Positions 1 to 9,892 are shown, counted from the first letter of the stretch. The stretch: DNA of 64,000 nucleotides from Brevibacterium aurantiacum (GCF_007558825.1 NZ_VLTK01000001.1:248001-312000); one strand, 5' to 3'. Made by a program: numbers and translations. The notes: generated by a model from the sequence alone, not told the origin.

Positions 1-5
1 GAGCC

Positions 6-950
6 GTGACCGGAACCCCGATCACCACCCTCGCCGAGGCGGAGCTGACCTTCCTCGACCGCGTGGCAGCATCCGATGGGTCCGCCGAGATCTCCGGCGG
101 ACTTCTGGCCATCGCCACCGGCGAGGACGAATCTCATTCCGCGCAGACAGAGTCGAGCGTATGGCGAATCTATGCCGACGATTCAGCAGACTCGAACGTC
201 GACGCCGGCGCTCTCATCGGCTTCGGCATCCGCGCGCTCCAGGGCGATCGTCATGCGGCCGAATTCCTCATCGACCCCGATCACCGCGGTCAGGGACTGG
301 GCGAAGAGCTGCTGTCGACGATCCTTCAGGAAGAGCCCGACTCCTGGTGCTGGTCACACGGCGACCACCCAGGCGCACAGGCACTGGCGGAGAAGCACAA
401 CCTCGGTCGCGACCGCGTTCTCTATCAGATGCGCACCGATCCGGGTCTCTCACTCGATGACCTGCCGCAGACCTCGGCGCCGGAAGGTGTCACGATCCGC
501 TCCTTCACCACCGGTGATGAGGACGGTTGGCGGCGAGTCAACAACGCGGCCTTCGACTGGCACCCAGAGCAGGGGTCGCAGACGGCTGAGGACTTCGCCG
601 AGATCATCCAGGCACCCGACTTCGACCAGGATTCGGTGGTCCTCGCCATCCGGGATGATCAGGTCATCGGATTCCACCAGACCAAGCTCACGGACTTCGG
701 CGCTGAGGGCCGCCTCGGCGAGGTCTATGTCGTCGGGGTCGACCCGAGCATCCATGCCAAGGGTGTGGGCAAGGCGCTGACGATCGAGGGCATGCGCCGG
801 ATGGTCGCCGCCGGTGCGAGTGTGATCGAACTCTACGTCGAATCCGACAATGCCCCGGCGCTAGGGTTGTACGAGCGGCTGGGATTCCATGTCGCGGTGG
901 CGCACGTGTCCTACGCGCCGGCTTCCTCGACCGAACGCAATCAGGAGTAG
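6..950 (+). CDS. mshD: Mycothiol synthase (mycothiol acetyltransferase)
   Basis: Transfers acetyl from acetyl-CoA to Cys-GlcN-inositol, the last step of mycothiol synthesis, in the cytosol. The 314-residue chain has two GNAT-like halves. The first (about residues 20-145) carries a [15 protein letters not shown] motif, and the second (about 160-305) carries [16 protein letters not shown] followed by [20 protein letters not shown], the usual C-terminal MshD signature. Length fits the family (about 300). The GTG at position 6 is the first start in view, so a slightly longer N terminus outside the window cannot be excluded. A CAGGAG sequence near its stop serves as ribosome site for ppk four bases downstream, so the two are probably cotranscribed. 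Mycothiol is restricted to Actinobacteria, which supports the taxonomic call. Confidence 0.9.
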   Translation: MTGTPITTLAEAELTFLDRVAASDGSAEISGGLLAIATGEDESHSAQTESSVWRIYADDSADSNVDAGALIGFGIRALQGDRHAAEFLIDPDHRGQGLGEELLSTILQEEPDSWCWSHGDHPGAQALAEKHNLGRDRVLYQMRTDPGLSLDDLPQTSAPEGVTIRSFTTGDEDGWRRVNNAAFDWHPEQGSQTAEDFAEIIQAPDFDQDSVVLAIRDDQVIGFHQTKLTDFGAEGRLGEVYVVGVDPSIHAKGVGKALTIEGMRRMVAAGASVIELYVESDNAPALGLYERLGFHVAVAHVSYAPASSTERNQE

Positions 951-954
951 AGCG

Positions 955-3099
955 ATGTACGACATCACTGCAGTCGGAGCGGAACTGGGTCTGCCCGATC
1001 CAGAGGATCGATTCCTCGACCGGGAACTCAGCTGGCTGGCGTTCAACGAGCGTGTCCTCGATCTTGCCACCGACCCTGATATGCCGCTGCTGGAAAGGGT
1101 CCGATTCCTCTCCATCTTCGCAACCAACCTCGACGAGTTCTTCATGGTCCGCGTCGCCGGCCTCAAACGCCGCATCAACACCGGTTTGGCTGTGCCCAGC
1201 GTCACCGGCCGGATGCCGCTGCAGGTCATGCACGCGATCGGCGTCCGGGCACATGACCTTATGACCCGCCACGCCGCCCTGCTCAAGGACGACATCGGTC
1301 CCCGCCTCGATGCGGAGTCGATCACGAAGGTCCAGGTGGACGAGCTCACCGAGGACGAACGCGCCAGAGTCGACGAGTTCTTCGCCGGCCACGTCTTCCC
1401 CGTCCTCACCCCACTCGCGGTGGACCCGGCCCACCCGTTCCCCTACATCTCCGGACTCTCACTCAACCTCGGCGTCCTGCTGCGCTACCAGGATTCCGGC
1501 AAGGAGCTCTTCGCCCGGGTCAAGGTGCCGCCGCGCCTGCCCCGATTCTTCAATGTCGCCACGGCCACGGATCGCCCCGCCGGCCGCGACGTCCCCGCGC
1601 GCTTCGTCGCGCTCGAAGACATCATCGCCGAACACCTCGACACGCTCTTCGAGGGCATGGAGATCATCCACCACTCGACCTTCCGCGTCACCCGCAATGA
1701 GGACCTCGAGGTCGAGGAGGACGATGCGGAGAACCTCCTCAAAGCCCTGGAGAAGGAACTCCTGCGCCGCCGCTTCGGCCCCGCCGTGAGGTTGGAGATC
1801 ACGGAGAACATCCATCCGCGGGTCCGTGAGATGCTCAAGGACGAACTCGGCATCGACGAGAACGAGATCTACCAGCTGCCCACCCCTCTCGACCTCTCCG
1901 GCATGTCAGACATCGCCGACGTTCCTCGCGATGACCTGCACTTTCGGAAAATGGTCCCGCAGATGAATAAGGACCTGTCGCTGCGTGAATCCAGCGACCA
2001 GGTCGACGTCTTCGCGGCAGTTTCGAACCGCGACATCCTGCTCCACCATCCCTACGACTCGTTCTCCACGAGCGTGCAGGCGTTTCTGGAGCAGGCGGCA
2101 GCGGACAAGAACGTGCTCGCCATCAAGCAGACCCTCTACCGCACTTCCGGCGACTCCCCGATCATCGATGCCCTCGTCGACGCCGCACAGGCAGGCATCC
2201 AGGTGCTCGCGGTCGTGGAGATCAAGGCCCGCTTCGACGAGGAGGCCAACATCACGTGGGCGCGCAAACTCGAACGCGCCGGCGTCCACGTCGTCTACGG
2301 AATCGTCGGGCTCAAGACCCACGCGAAGCTCTCCCTCGTCGTCCGCCAGGAGGCTGAGGGCCTGACCCGATACTGCCACGTCGGCACCGGCAACTATCAC
2401 CCGAAGACAGCGCGAGGCTACGAGGACTTCGGGCTGCTGACCAAGGACAAGAGCGTCGCCGATGACCTGACGAAGCTGTTCAACCAGCTCTCGGGCTACG
2501 CGCCCCTGGCCGAATACTCGCGCCTGCTCGTCGCCCCCACCCGGGTCCGTTCGGGGTTGACCGAACTCATCGACAAGGAGATCGCCATCGCCGAGGCGGG
2601 TGGTGCCGGCATGGTCCGGATCAAGGTCAATTCGATCGTCGACGAGGCGATCATCGATGCCCTCTACATGGCATCCCGGGCCGGAGTCCAGGTCGAGGTC
2701 TTCGTCCGCGGAATCTGCGCCCTGCGACCAGGCATCCCCGGCGTGAGTGAGAACATCACAGTGCGGTCCGTGCTCGGCCGCTTCCTCGAGCATTCGCGGA
2801 CCTTCGTCTTCGGCAACGGCGGCGATCCTCTCGTCTACATCGGTTCAGCTGACATGATGCACCGCAATCTCGACCGCCGCGTCGAAACCCTCGTCGAGCT
2901 CGTCGCTCCGAATCACAAAGCGGAGATCATCGAACTCTTCGACCTCGCCTTCGCCGACACCACCTCGGCGTTCGTGCTCGCCGCTGACGGCAAATGGGCG
3001 CGCAGCACCCACGATGATGAAGGCAACCGGCTCACCGAATACCAGACGGAGCTCATCCGCCGACATCGCAAACGCCGACAGATCGGGGAAGAAGCTTGA
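955..3099 (+). CDS. ppk: Polyphosphate kinase 1
   Basis: Polymerises the gamma-phosphate of ATP into inorganic polyphosphate. The 714-residue protein has the full PPK1 layout: N-terminal domain opening [17 protein letters not shown], head domain, and two C-terminal phospholipase-D-like domains. The autophosphorylated histidine is His456 in [13 protein letters not shown], followed by [13 protein letters not shown]. The second catalytic histidine is His613 in FLEHSRTF. I chose ATG 955 because CAGGAG lies at 942-947 and homology starts at once; a GTG at 889 in the same frame would overlap mshD. It is joined to the next gene by a TTGA overlap, suggesting translational coupling. It lies only 2 kb from the pst operon and so belongs to a phosphate neighbourhood. 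Confidence 0.95.
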   Translation: MYDITAVGAELGLPDPEDRFLDRELSWLAFNERVLDLATDPDMPLLERVRFLSIFATNLDEFFMVRVAGLKRRINTGLAVPSVTGRMPLQVMHAIGVRAHDLMTRHAALLKDDIGPRLDAESITKVQVDELTEDERARVDEFFAGHVFPVLTPLAVDPAHPFPYISGLSLNLGVLLRYQDSGKELFARVKVPPRLPRFFNVATATDRPAGRDVPARFVALEDIIAEHLDTLFEGMEIIHHSTFRVTRNEDLEVEEDDAENLLKALEKELLRRRFGPAVRLEITENIHPRVREMLKDELGIDENEIYQLPTPLDLSGMSDIADVPRDDLHFRKMVPQMNKDLSLRESSDQVDVFAAVSNRDILLHHPYDSFSTSVQAFLEQAAADKNVLAIKQTLYRTSGDSPIIDALVDAAQAGIQVLAVVEIKARFDEEANITWARKLERAGVHVVYGIVGLKTHAKLSLVVRQEAEGLTRYCHVGTGNYHPKTARGYEDFGLLTKDKSVADDLTKLFNQLSGYAPLAEYSRLLVAPTRVRSGLTELIDKEIAIAEAGGAGMVRIKVNSIVDEAIIDALYMASRAGVQVEVFVRGICALRPGIPGVSENITVRSVLGRFLEHSRTFVFGNGGDPLVYIGSADMMHRNLDRRVETLVELVAPNHKAEIIELFDLAFADTTSAFVLAADGKWARSTHDDEGNRLTEYQTELIRRHRKRRQIGEEA

Positions 3100-4070
3100 G
3101 TGCGAAATCGGTCGGTTCCGCGCAGGCGTCCTCACGCGTCACCGCCGATATCCTCGCCGCCGGCGCGCTGTGCTGGCGCAATGGCAGCGAAGGACTCGAA
3201 GTTGCTCTCATCCACCGACCCCGCTACAACGACTGGTCCTGGCCCAAGGGCAAGGTGGAATCAGGCGAGACCCTTCCGGAGACGGCGATTCGCGAGGTCA
3301 AGGAGGAGACGGGACTCGACATCACCCTCGGAGTCCCTCTGCCCGCGGCGGAATACATGGTCGGCGGAAAGTACCTGAAGAAGGTCTTCTACTGGTCAGC
3401 ACAGGTCAAGGGCGAGCACACCTTCACGCCGGTGAATCAACGCGAAGTCGACGAGGTGAAGTGGTTTCCCGTCGGCGAAGCGCGAACGAAGCTGAGCTCC
3501 TACGCAGATCGCGACCAGCTCGATGCGCTGGAGAAGTTCGATTCGACCAACGCACTGCGCGCCTGGCCTCTGATCCTTGTCCGCCACGGGAAGGCATTTC
3601 CCCGAGCGAAGTGGCATGAGACGGAGCATGTGCGCCCGCTGCTGGCTCTGGGGACCCGCCAGGCCATGGCACTGACCGGGCTGCTCTCAGCGTGGGGGAC
3701 GAAGAGACTGATCTCGAGTCCCTGGAAGCGGTGCATGGCCACGCTCGCTCCGCTGTCCGCGGCGACCGGCAAACCTATTCGAAGGGCTTCGTGCCTGAGC
3801 GAGAAGGCGAGCTCTGCGAACCCCGACAAGACCACCCGATTCATCGAGAAGCTGCTGGAGAAGGGCAGGCCGGTCATCTACTGCACCCACCGGCCTGTCC
3901 TGCCGCTGGTCCTCGCCGTCTATGCGAAGTACGCCCCACAGCGCATCGCGGAGAAGCTGCCGCGCGAAGACCCCTACCTCAAACCCGGTGAGATCCTCGT
4001 CGTCTATGTGCGTCCGGGCGCAGTGCCACGCATCGTCGAATTCGAACGGATCCGCCCGATCGACGCCTAA
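3096..4070 (+). CDS. mutT1: Nudix hydrolase fused to histidine phosphatase (MutT1 type)
   Basis: Predicted nucleotide-pool sanitising or diadenosine-polyphosphate-cleaving enzyme. The N-terminal Nudix domain (about residues 10-145) contains the complete Nudix box [20 protein letters not shown]. The C-terminal histidine phosphatase domain (about 155-310) starts with the RHG motif in [12 protein letters not shown]. This two-domain order is that of mycobacterial MutT1. The start is TTG 3096, overlapping the ppk stop by four bases; polyphosphate-linked function is possible from context but is inference. The stop overlaps by four bases the stop of the convergent methyltransferase gene, leaving no room for a terminator between them. 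Confidence 0.88.
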   Translation: MSAKSVGSAQASSRVTADILAAGALCWRNGSEGLEVALIHRPRYNDWSWPKGKVESGETLPETAIREVKEETGLDITLGVPLPAAEYMVGGKYLKKVFYWSAQVKGEHTFTPVNQREVDEVKWFPVGEARTKLSSYADRDQLDALEKFDSTNALRAWPLILVRHGKAFPRAKWHETEHVRPLLALGTRQAMALTGLLSAWGTKRLISSPWKRCMATLAPLSAATGKPIRRASCLSEKASSANPDKTTRFIEKLLEKGRPVIYCTHRPVLPLVLAVYAKYAPQRIAEKLPREDPYLKPGEILVVYVRPGAVPRIVEFERIRPIDA

Positions 4071-4933
4071 GGCTGACCCGCAGAAGGGTCCCCACCATCA
4101 ATGGTGCACGTCGCACCGTAAAGAATCGGTCCGAGAACAATGCCGTCGGCGGCGTCGATCTCCGCGCAGAGCCTTTCGGTGAGCGTAGCGATGTCGATCT
4201 CATCGGCGGTCGCGATGCCGAGCTTCCCGATGATCGGCACCAGAGCTTCGACAACATTGGCCCAGCCGAAGGTCGGAAGTTCGTCTCCACCGCCGACAGG
4301 CGCGTCCACCGTCAGATGGGGGTCGGGCAGCCCAGCCCGGCGAAACGCTGCGAAGAGATCCGGACCCATCCGCATGTGGACGCCGGAGGTGCCGAAGACT
4401 TCGAAGATCCACGATCGCACCTCCGCCCACAGGGGGGTGCTCACACTCGTCCACTGGTGTGTCACATCCAGTTCGTGCATGCAGAGCAGTCCGCCGGGAC
4501 GAACGTGGTCAGCTGCGCGGCGCAGGACCGCGACCGGATCGGGCAGGTGCATGAGAACAGCTCGGCCGATGACTGCGTCGAATTCCTCGTCGAGGTCGAG
4601 ATCGCGAAGATCCATTTCGGCGAATTCGACCTGGGGACGCTTCGACAACGCTCGTTGCGCGGCCTCGAGGGCGTTCGCGTCGCGGTCGACTGCCAGCACC
4701 CTGCCTTCCTCTCCGACAAGATCAGCAGCGATCGCGGCCACCGATCCGGCGCCCGTGCCGAGATCGAGCACGCGCATTCCCGGGCAGATCTCTGAATCCG
4801 CGAGGAATCGCCTCGTGAGCGGATCGAGAACGACCGCCTGATCGCGCAACCGCTGATGCTCGCCTTCGGATTCGCCGAGCAGGTATCGGCTGTTGTGGCC
4901 ACTGAGGCTTGTGGGGTGAGCTGGGCTGTGCAT
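4067..4933 (-). CDS. Class I SAM-dependent methyltransferase
   Basis: A 288-residue small-molecule or protein methyltransferase of unknown substrate. Motif I is VLDLGTGAGSVAAIAADL (about residues 55-72), the acidic end of strand 2 is VLAVDRDANALEAAQ, and motif IV-like sequence DAVIGRAVLMHLPDP follows, as in UbiE/MenG-like enzymes. No membrane segment or signal peptide is seen. A strong ribosome site (GAGGAGAG) precedes ATG 4933 on the minus strand. It is transcribed alone, divergent from pst and convergent with mutT1. The physiological substrate cannot be read from the sequence. Confidence 0.8.
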   Translation of the reverse strand: MHSPAHPTSLSGHNSRYLLGESEGEHQRLRDQAVVLDPLTRRFLADSEICPGMRVLDLGTGAGSVAAIAADLVGEEGRVLAVDRDANALEAAQRALSKRPQVEFAEMDLRDLDLDEEFDAVIGRAVLMHLPDPVAVLRRAADHVRPGGLLCMHELDVTHQWTSVSTPLWAEVRSWIFEVFGTSGVHMRMGPDLFAAFRRAGLPDPHLTVDAPVGGGDELPTFGWANVVEALVPIIGKLGIATADEIDIATLTERLCAEIDAADGIVLGPILYGATCTIDGGDPSAGQP

Positions 4934-5199
4934 GATCTCTCCTCGTCGCTGAGTCCATGATCGGTTCTATTCTGCGGATGCCACTGCCGCTGAGGGTGAC
5001 CGCAGTACGGGCTGTGAAGACCACAGTATTGAACGGCCATCTGGGCGACAAGAAGTCGACGAACCTCAGCCCGCGGCCCCGCGAAAGCAGGCCGATTCAG
5101 CCCTGCGAAATCGAGACAACGTCGTCCCGACAAGCATCCTTTCATGAATTCGCAGGTTCCTGTGATGGAGCACTCACCCGGACCTGAAGCCTTCAGGAT

Positions 5200-5232
5200 C
5201 CATTCACCCTCCATTCACTTAGCGACTCCCAG
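5200..5232 (+). promoter_or_regulatory. PHO-box-like tandem repeat upstream of pstS
   Basis: Two 11-base direct repeats, CCATTCACCCT (5200-5210) and CCATTCACTTA (5211-5221), are followed in phase by a weaker GCGACTCCCAG unit. The ATTCACC/ATTCACT cores with 11-base spacing resemble the GTTCACC repeats bound by PhoP in streptomycetes. The site ends just ahead of the predicted -10 element, as expected for an activator of pst. PhoP itself is not in the window, so the assignment rests on pattern and context. Confidence 0.7.
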
Positions 5233-5244
5233 GGCTTTACACAC

Positions 5245-5250
5245 GATACT
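5245..5250 (+). promoter_or_regulatory. Predicted pstS -10 element (GATACT)
   Basis: GATACT lies about 13 bases downstream of the PHO-box repeat, and transcription would start near 5257. No good -35 hexamer is seen in front of it, as is usual for PhoP-activated promoters. Confidence 0.4.
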
Positions 5251-5313
5251 TAGCGTGGAACACGAAAGATCGAGCAATCTCGAACAGTGTTCTCATACTC
5301 GAAAGGCATCTTC

Positions 5314-6414
5314 GTGAAGCTGAAGCACCTGGCACCATCCGCTGCAATCCTCGCAGCCGGCGCACTCACCCTGTCGGCCTGCGGCGGAACCTCTGCCACT
5401 GGAGAAGAAGCAAGCGGCGGCGGCAGTGACCTGCAGGGCACACTGACCGGAATCGGCGCCTCATCGCAGAAGGCCGCGATGGACGCATGGACCGCTGACT
5501 TCGCCTCAGAGAACTCCGGCGTGACCGTCAACTACTCCCCTGACGGTTCAGGTGCGGGCCGTGAGCAGTTCCTGGCCGGAAACGCTCAGTTCGCCGGCTC
5601 AGACGCTCACCTCGATGACGACGAAGCCAAGCAGGGCAAAGAGGTCTGCGGCGCCGACGGGGCCTACGAGTTCCCTGTCTACATCTCCCCCATCGCAGTG
5701 ACCTTCAACGTCAAGGGCGTCGATGAACTCAACCTCGCACCCTCGACGATCGCCAAGATCTTCAAGGGCGAGATCAGCAAGTGGAACGACAAGGCCATCA
5801 AGGCAGACAATCCTGATGCCAAGCTTCCTGACACGAAGATCACCGCCGTCCACCGCGCCGATGACTCCGGCACCACCGAGAACTTCGCCGAGTACCTCAA
5901 GGCCACGGCCGAGAAGGACTGGGACGCTGAGGTCAGCGGGGACTTCCCCAAGGACTTCGGTGGCGAAGCCGCACAGGGCACCGACGGTGTCGTGCAGACC
6001 GTTTCTGACACAGATGGAGCCATCGGCTACGCAGACGCCTCAGCCGTCGGATCACTGAGCAAGGCCAAGGTGAAGGTCGGCGACGAATACGTCGAGCTCT
6101 CCGCCGATGCGGCATCCAAGGTCGTCGACGCCTCCGACAAGGTCAAGGGCCGCGGCGAAGGCGACCTCGCCTTCGACCTGGCTCGCGACACCACTGAATC
6201 GGGCGCCTACCCGATCGTCCTCGTCTCCTACCACGTCGTCTGCTCGTCCTACAAGGACCAGGAGACCGTTGACATGGTCAAGGCTTGGGAGAAGTTCGTC
6301 GTATCCGAAGAAGGACAGAAGTCGGCAGCGGATTCCGCCGGCTCTGCACCACTGTCCGACGATCTGCGTTCGCAGATCGAGACCGTCATCGATTCGATCA
6401 AGGTTGAAGGCTGA
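5314..6414 (+). CDS. pstS: Phosphate ABC transporter substrate-binding lipoprotein
   Basis: High-affinity phosphate-binding protein of the Pst importer, anchored outside the membrane by a lipid. The 366-residue chain begins MKLKHLAPSAAILAAGALTL and then SACGG, a lipobox with the lipidated Cys at residue 23. The mature part has the PstS signatures GIGASSQKAAMDAWTADF and GAGREQFLAGNAQFAGSD, plus HRADDSGTTENF, which contributes phosphate-binding residues. I chose GTG 5314, with AAAGG about 8 bases upstream, over GTG 5287 because the signal peptide begins there. It is the first gene of pstSCAB and is separated from pstC by a strong hairpin. Confidence 0.95.
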   Translation: MKLKHLAPSAAILAAGALTLSACGGTSATGEEASGGGSDLQGTLTGIGASSQKAAMDAWTADFASENSGVTVNYSPDGSGAGREQFLAGNAQFAGSDAHLDDDEAKQGKEVCGADGAYEFPVYISPIAVTFNVKGVDELNLAPSTIAKIFKGEISKWNDKAIKADNPDAKLPDTKITAVHRADDSGTTENFAEYLKATAEKDWDAEVSGDFPKDFGGEAAQGTDGVVQTVSDTDGAIGYADASAVGSLSKAKVKVGDEYVELSADAASKVVDASDKVKGRGEGDLAFDLARDTTESGAYPIVLVSYHVVCSSYKDQETVDMVKAWEKFVVSEEGQKSAADSAGSAPLSDDLRSQIETVIDSIKVEG

Positions 6415-6446
6415 TTCTTGGTCACTGACCTGCAGAATTGATATGT

Positions 6447-6481
6447 CGAAGAGCGGCGCAGCGACCCTGCGCCGCTCTTCG
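6447..6481 (+). terminator. Hairpin between pstS and pstC (attenuator)
   Basis: A perfect 15-base-pair stem (arms 6447-6461 and 6467-6481) closes a 5-base loop, with no run of T after it. It sits 32 bases behind the pstS stop and 52 bases before pstC. Such a hairpin would stabilise the pstS message or end most transcripts there, giving more binding protein than permease. Confidence 0.8.
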
Positions 6482-6533
6482 GTGCCTAGGGACCCGTCCA
6501 CCGGATCCACCGCAAGTTTCATGAGGAGCACTT

Positions 6534-7541
6534 GTGCCGACCAGCACACAGACCACAGTGTCCGGCCCTGCCGGAGCACCTGAGCCGGACTCACATCCCG
6601 AGTCCAGCACGGGCCAGAGACCCAAAGCCGTCGTTCGTCCCGGTGACCGAATCTTCTCGGCAGCGACGCTCATCGCCGGAATCCTGATCCTGCTCATCCT
6701 GGCAGGAGTCGCCCTGTTCCTTCTGGCGCAGTCCAAGGACACCATCGAGGCTCAGGTCAATGATCCGAGCTCGATCACCGGCGGCAACGGATTCTTCTCC
6801 TACGTCTGGCCGCTTGTCATCGGCACACTGATCTCCTCCGCCATCGCCCTGATCGTGGCCACGCCGTTCGCACTGGGCATCGCACTGTTCACCACGCACA
6901 TGGCACCACGGAAGCTGGCGCCAACCCTCGGCTACGTCATCGACCTGCTCGCTGCGATCCCCTCGGTCGTCTACGGCCTCTGGGGAATCGCCCTCGCCGG
7001 CAGCCTCACAGATTTCTACCTGTGGCTGTCGAAGTGGTTCGGGTGGATCCCGATCTTCGCCCCCGATGCCAACGGCGATGTGTCGAACACCGGCCGCACA
7101 CTGCTGACGGCCTCTCTCGTGCTCTCCATCATGATCCTGCCGATCATCACCTCCCTGACCCGGGAGATCTTCCTGCAGACTCCCCGCCTGCAGGAAGAAG
7201 CTGCGCTGGCGCTCGGCGCCACACGGTGGGAGATGATCCGCATGTCGGTGCTGCCGTTCGGAAAGTCGGGCATCGCCTCGGCGACCATGCTCGGTCTCGG
7301 CCGTGCACTCGGCGAAACCATGGCCGTGGCCATGATCCTCTCCCCCGGTCTGCTCACCGCCTCCCTGGTGGTCAGCGGCAACCAGACCATCGCGTCTGAA
7401 ATCGCGCAGAACTTCCCCGAAGCCGCCGGACTGCGACTTTCCGAGCTGATCACAGTCGGCCTCGTCCTCTTCGTCATCACCCTACTGGTGAATATGGGCG
7501 CACGTGCAATTGTTGCCAAGACCTCGGTGAAGGGCAGTTGA
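6534..7541 (+). CDS. pstC: Phosphate ABC transporter permease PstC
   Basis: One of the two membrane subunits of the Pst phosphate importer. The 335-residue protein starts with a polar, Pro/Ser-rich cytoplasmic stretch of about 40 residues and then has about six membrane segments. The permease EAA-type loop lies in EEAALALGATRWEMIRMSVL, where PstB docks. GTG 6534 has a GAGGAG ribosome site 5-10 bases upstream. The stop overlaps the region of the pstA start, so PstC and PstA are probably made in coupled fashion. Confidence 0.94.
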   Translation: MPTSTQTTVSGPAGAPEPDSHPESSTGQRPKAVVRPGDRIFSAATLIAGILILLILAGVALFLLAQSKDTIEAQVNDPSSITGGNGFFSYVWPLVIGTLISSAIALIVATPFALGIALFTTHMAPRKLAPTLGYVIDLLAAIPSVVYGLWGIALAGSLTDFYLWLSKWFGWIPIFAPDANGDVSNTGRTLLTASLVLSIMILPIITSLTREIFLQTPRLQEEAALALGATRWEMIRMSVLPFGKSGIASATMLGLGRALGETMAVAMILSPGLLTASLVVSGNQTIASEIAQNFPEAAGLRLSELITVGLVLFVITLLVNMGARAIVAKTSVKGS

Positions 7542-7543
7542 GA

Positions 7544-8683
7544 ATGTTGACTACTACGAACAATTCGACGACCACGTCCCGCACCCTGACCTCGAAGCAG
7601 CTGCCCAAGGCCACACCATGGGTGGTTGCAATCGCCTCGATCATCGTCGCGATCATCATCAGCTTCATCGCCTTCGGCGGGTTCAACATCCCAGTCGTCG
7701 CGGTCCTCGCCGGACTCATCAACGTGGTGGCCGTGTTCGCGATCTCTGCGTCCTACGAGGGCCGCCGCAAGGCCACCGACAGGGTGGCCACCACCGTCGT
7801 GACATCCTCATTTATCCTCGCCTGTGTTCCCCTCATATCACTGCTCTGGATGACCATCTCCAAGGGCGGAGCCGCTATCAGCTTCGACCTCCTCTCCCGC
7901 ACGATGCTCGGCATGAAGGGAGTGCTCGACCAGCAGTACGTCGCCGGTGAAGCAACAATCGCCGGTGGCTTCTACCACGCGATCGTCGGCACCGTGCTGA
8001 TCACGGCCATGGCCTGCATCATCTCGATCCCCATCGGTGTGCTGACCGCGATCTACCTTGTCGAGTATGCCGAGAAGAACAGACTGGGCAAGGCCATCAC
8101 CTTCCTCGTCGACGTGATGACCGGCATCCCCTCGATCGTCGCCGGACTCTTCGCCTTCGCGCTGTTCTCCACCATCGCAGGGTTCATCATGCCGGACGCG
8201 GCAGGCATTGCGAAGACAGGCTTCACCGCCGCAGTAGCACTGTCGGTGCTCATGATTCCGATCGTCGTGCGCAACACGGAGGAGATCCTGCGCCTGGTCC
8301 CGATGGATCTGCGAGAGGCGTCCTACGCACTGGGCGTGCCGAAGTGGAAGACGATCGTCAAAATCGTTCTGCCCACCTCGGTGTCGGGCATCCTCTCCGG
8401 CATCACCATCGCGATCGCCCGCGTCATCGGCGAGACCGCACCGATCATGGTCACCGCCGGATTCGCCAAGGCTCTCAACTGGAACCTCTTCTCCGGTTGG
8501 ATGTCGACACTGCCGACCTTCATCTACGATTCGCAGCTGCGACCGGTCTCTCCCGGCGATGCCGCCCTGGCCAGCTCCGAGCGAGCCTGGGCAGCAGCTC
8601 TCGTCCTCGTCGCCCTGGTCATGCTCCTCAACCTCTTGGCCCGCGTCATTGCGAAGGTGCTGGCTCCGAAGGCAGGACGCTGA
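7544..8683 (+). CDS. pstA: Phosphate ABC transporter permease PstA
   Basis: Second membrane subunit of the Pst importer, 379 residues. A long N-terminal section carries two or three hydrophobic segments (about residues 25-105) before the conserved permease core, so it is longer than the roughly 300-residue E. coli protein; this is common in Actinobacteria. The EAA-like loop is REASYALGVPKWKTIVKIVL. I chose ATG 7544 (AAGGG at 7530-7534) over TTG 7538, which is too close to that ribosome site. It follows pstC by two bases and precedes pstB by 64. Confidence 0.93.
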   Translation: MLTTTNNSTTTSRTLTSKQLPKATPWVVAIASIIVAIIISFIAFGGFNIPVVAVLAGLINVVAVFAISASYEGRRKATDRVATTVVTSSFILACVPLISLLWMTISKGGAAISFDLLSRTMLGMKGVLDQQYVAGEATIAGGFYHAIVGTVLITAMACIISIPIGVLTAIYLVEYAEKNRLGKAITFLVDVMTGIPSIVAGLFAFALFSTIAGFIMPDAAGIAKTGFTAAVALSVLMIPIVVRNTEEILRLVPMDLREASYALGVPKWKTIVKIVLPTSVSGILSGITIAIARVIGETAPIMVTAGFAKALNWNLFSGWMSTLPTFIYDSQLRPVSPGDAALASSERAWAAALVLVALVMLLNLLARVIAKVLAPKAGR

Positions 8684-8747
8684 TGAAGCGCTGAGACCCC
8701 GACTCACGTCATACTTGTTCCAGACATTCCACAGATAGGGAAACACA

Positions 8748-9527
8748 TTGTCCAAGCAGATCGACATCAAGGATCTCGACATCTTCTACGGCGATTTCCG
8801 CGCCGTCGATGGTGTCCAGATGCAGATCAAGCCCCGCTCGGTCACGGCCCTCATCGGCCCCTCGGGCTGCGGTAAGTCCACAGTGCTGCGCACACTCAAC
8901 CGGATGCACGAAGTGATTCCGGGCGCCAGCGTCTCCGGTCAGGTCCTCATGGACGGCAATGACATCTACGGAGCAGGGGTCGACCCGGTCAACGTACGCC
9001 GTGAGGTCGGCATGGTCTTCCAGCGTGCGAATCCGTTCCCCACGATGAGCATCAAGGAGAACGTGCTGGCAGGTGTGCGTCTCAACAGCCGCCGCATGAC
9101 CAAGTCAGAGGCCGATGACCTCACCGAGCGTGCGCTGCGCGGCGCCAACCTCTGGAACGAGGTCAAGGACCGCCTCAGCCTGCCCGGTTCGGGACTCTCC
9201 GGCGGTCAGCAGCAGCGCCTGTGCATCGCCCGCGCGATCGCCGTTGAGCCCGAGGTCCTGCTCATGGACGAACCGTGCTCCGCACTGGATCCGATCTCCA
9301 CACTGGCCATCGAGGATCTGATCAACGACCTCAAGGACCAGTACACGGTCGTCATCGTCACTCACAACATGCAGCAGGCCGCGCGTGTGTCCGACAAGAC
9401 CGCGTTCTTCAACATCGCGGGCACCGGCAAGCCGGGTAAGCTCATCGAGTTCAACGAGACCTCGACGATCTTCTCCAACCCCGAGAAGGAAGAGACCGAG
9501 AACTACATCTCCGGCCGCTTCGGATGA
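8748..9527 (+). CDS. pstB: Phosphate ABC transporter ATP-binding protein
   Basis: ATPase that drives phosphate import with PstC and PstA. The 259-residue chain contains Walker [11 protein letters not shown]-loop QRANPFP, signature LSGGQQQR, Walker [13 protein letters not shown] and the switch His in [12 protein letters not shown], all intact. Translation probably begins at TTG 8748 behind an AGGG sequence. It is the last gene of the operon; a phoU gene does not follow, as it does in enterobacteria. Confidence 0.95.
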   Translation: MSKQIDIKDLDIFYGDFRAVDGVQMQIKPRSVTALIGPSGCGKSTVLRTLNRMHEVIPGASVSGQVLMDGNDIYGAGVDPVNVRREVGMVFQRANPFPTMSIKENVLAGVRLNSRRMTKSEADDLTERALRGANLWNEVKDRLSLPGSGLSGGQQQRLCIARAIAVEPEVLLMDEPCSALDPISTLAIEDLINDLKDQYTVVIVTHNMQQAARVSDKTAFFNIAGTGKPGKLIEFNETSTIFSNPEKEETENYISGRFG

Positions 9528-9542
9528 TCTGAGGAGCCTACG

Positions 9543-9570
9543 GCTGCGGCTCGCCGAAGTTGGCCGCAGC
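9543..9570 (+). terminator. Putative terminator of the pst operon
   Basis: An 8-base-pair stem (GCTGCGGC at 9543-9550 with GCCGCAGC at 9563-9570) and a 12-base loop lie 15 bases behind the pstB stop. There is no T-tract, so termination strength is uncertain. Confidence 0.4.
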
Positions 9571-9652
9571 TGCGTATGCATCCGCAACTCGGTGATGAGC
9601 GGCCGCGAACGAAAGTGTGGCCGCAGGTGGCCGCAGTCCTCAGCGAGAATGT

Positions 9653-9716
9653 GCAACGGTTGGTAAGTTCGTCGCGATCCAAGCTCTTGGATCGCGACGA
9701 ACTTACCAACCGTTGC
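9653..9716. repeat. 31-base perfect inverted repeat
   Basis: The arms 9653-9683 and 9686-9716 are perfect reverse complements separated by only two bases. No T-run follows and the stem is far longer than a normal terminator. It could form a cruciform, serve as a dyad binding site, or be a REP/MITE-like element. No target-site duplication is obvious. Confidence 0.85.
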
Positions 9717-9739
9717 CTGTATTCACGACCTACGGTGAC

Positions 9740-9892
9740 CCATCGGTGTGTCACCCCTCGAAGCGTCACCCCGTTCAGTATCGCCATCGGTGTGTCACCC
9801 CTGTTCAGAGTCTCCCCGTTCACAGTCGCCATCGGTGTGTCACCCCTGTTCAGAGTCTCCCAGCTCACAGTCGCCCTCGGTGTGCCACCGCT
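9740..9892. repeat. 45-base tandem repeat, about 3.4 copies
   Basis: Units begin at 9740 (44 bases), 9784 (45), 9829 (45) and 9874 (partial). Each opens with a version of CCATCGGTGTGTCACCCCT; copies 2 and 3 are nearly identical and the outer copies are worn. Inside each unit GGTGTGTCACC is a short inverted repeat (GGTG-TGT-CACC), so the array could present evenly spaced binding sites. It is not a CRISPR array: units are contiguous, with no unique spacers. Confidence 0.8.

Larger units (their letters stand above)
4934..5313. other. Intergenic region in front of pstS
   Basis: About 380 bases between the divergent methyltransferase and pstS. The right half carries the phosphate-control region: a tandem ATTCACC-type repeat and a GATACT -10 hexamer. 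I see no convincing gene in the remainder. Short open frames are present, but none has a good ribosome site or recognisable product. Confidence 0.6.

Noticed and set aside
4957..5187. Small plus-strand gene in front of pstS
   Set aside because: The frame lacks a clear ribosome site, has no recognisable product and ends just before the PHO-box control region.
9740..9892. Possible CRISPR array
   Set aside because: The units are contiguous 45-base repeats without unique spacers, and no cas genes are in the window.
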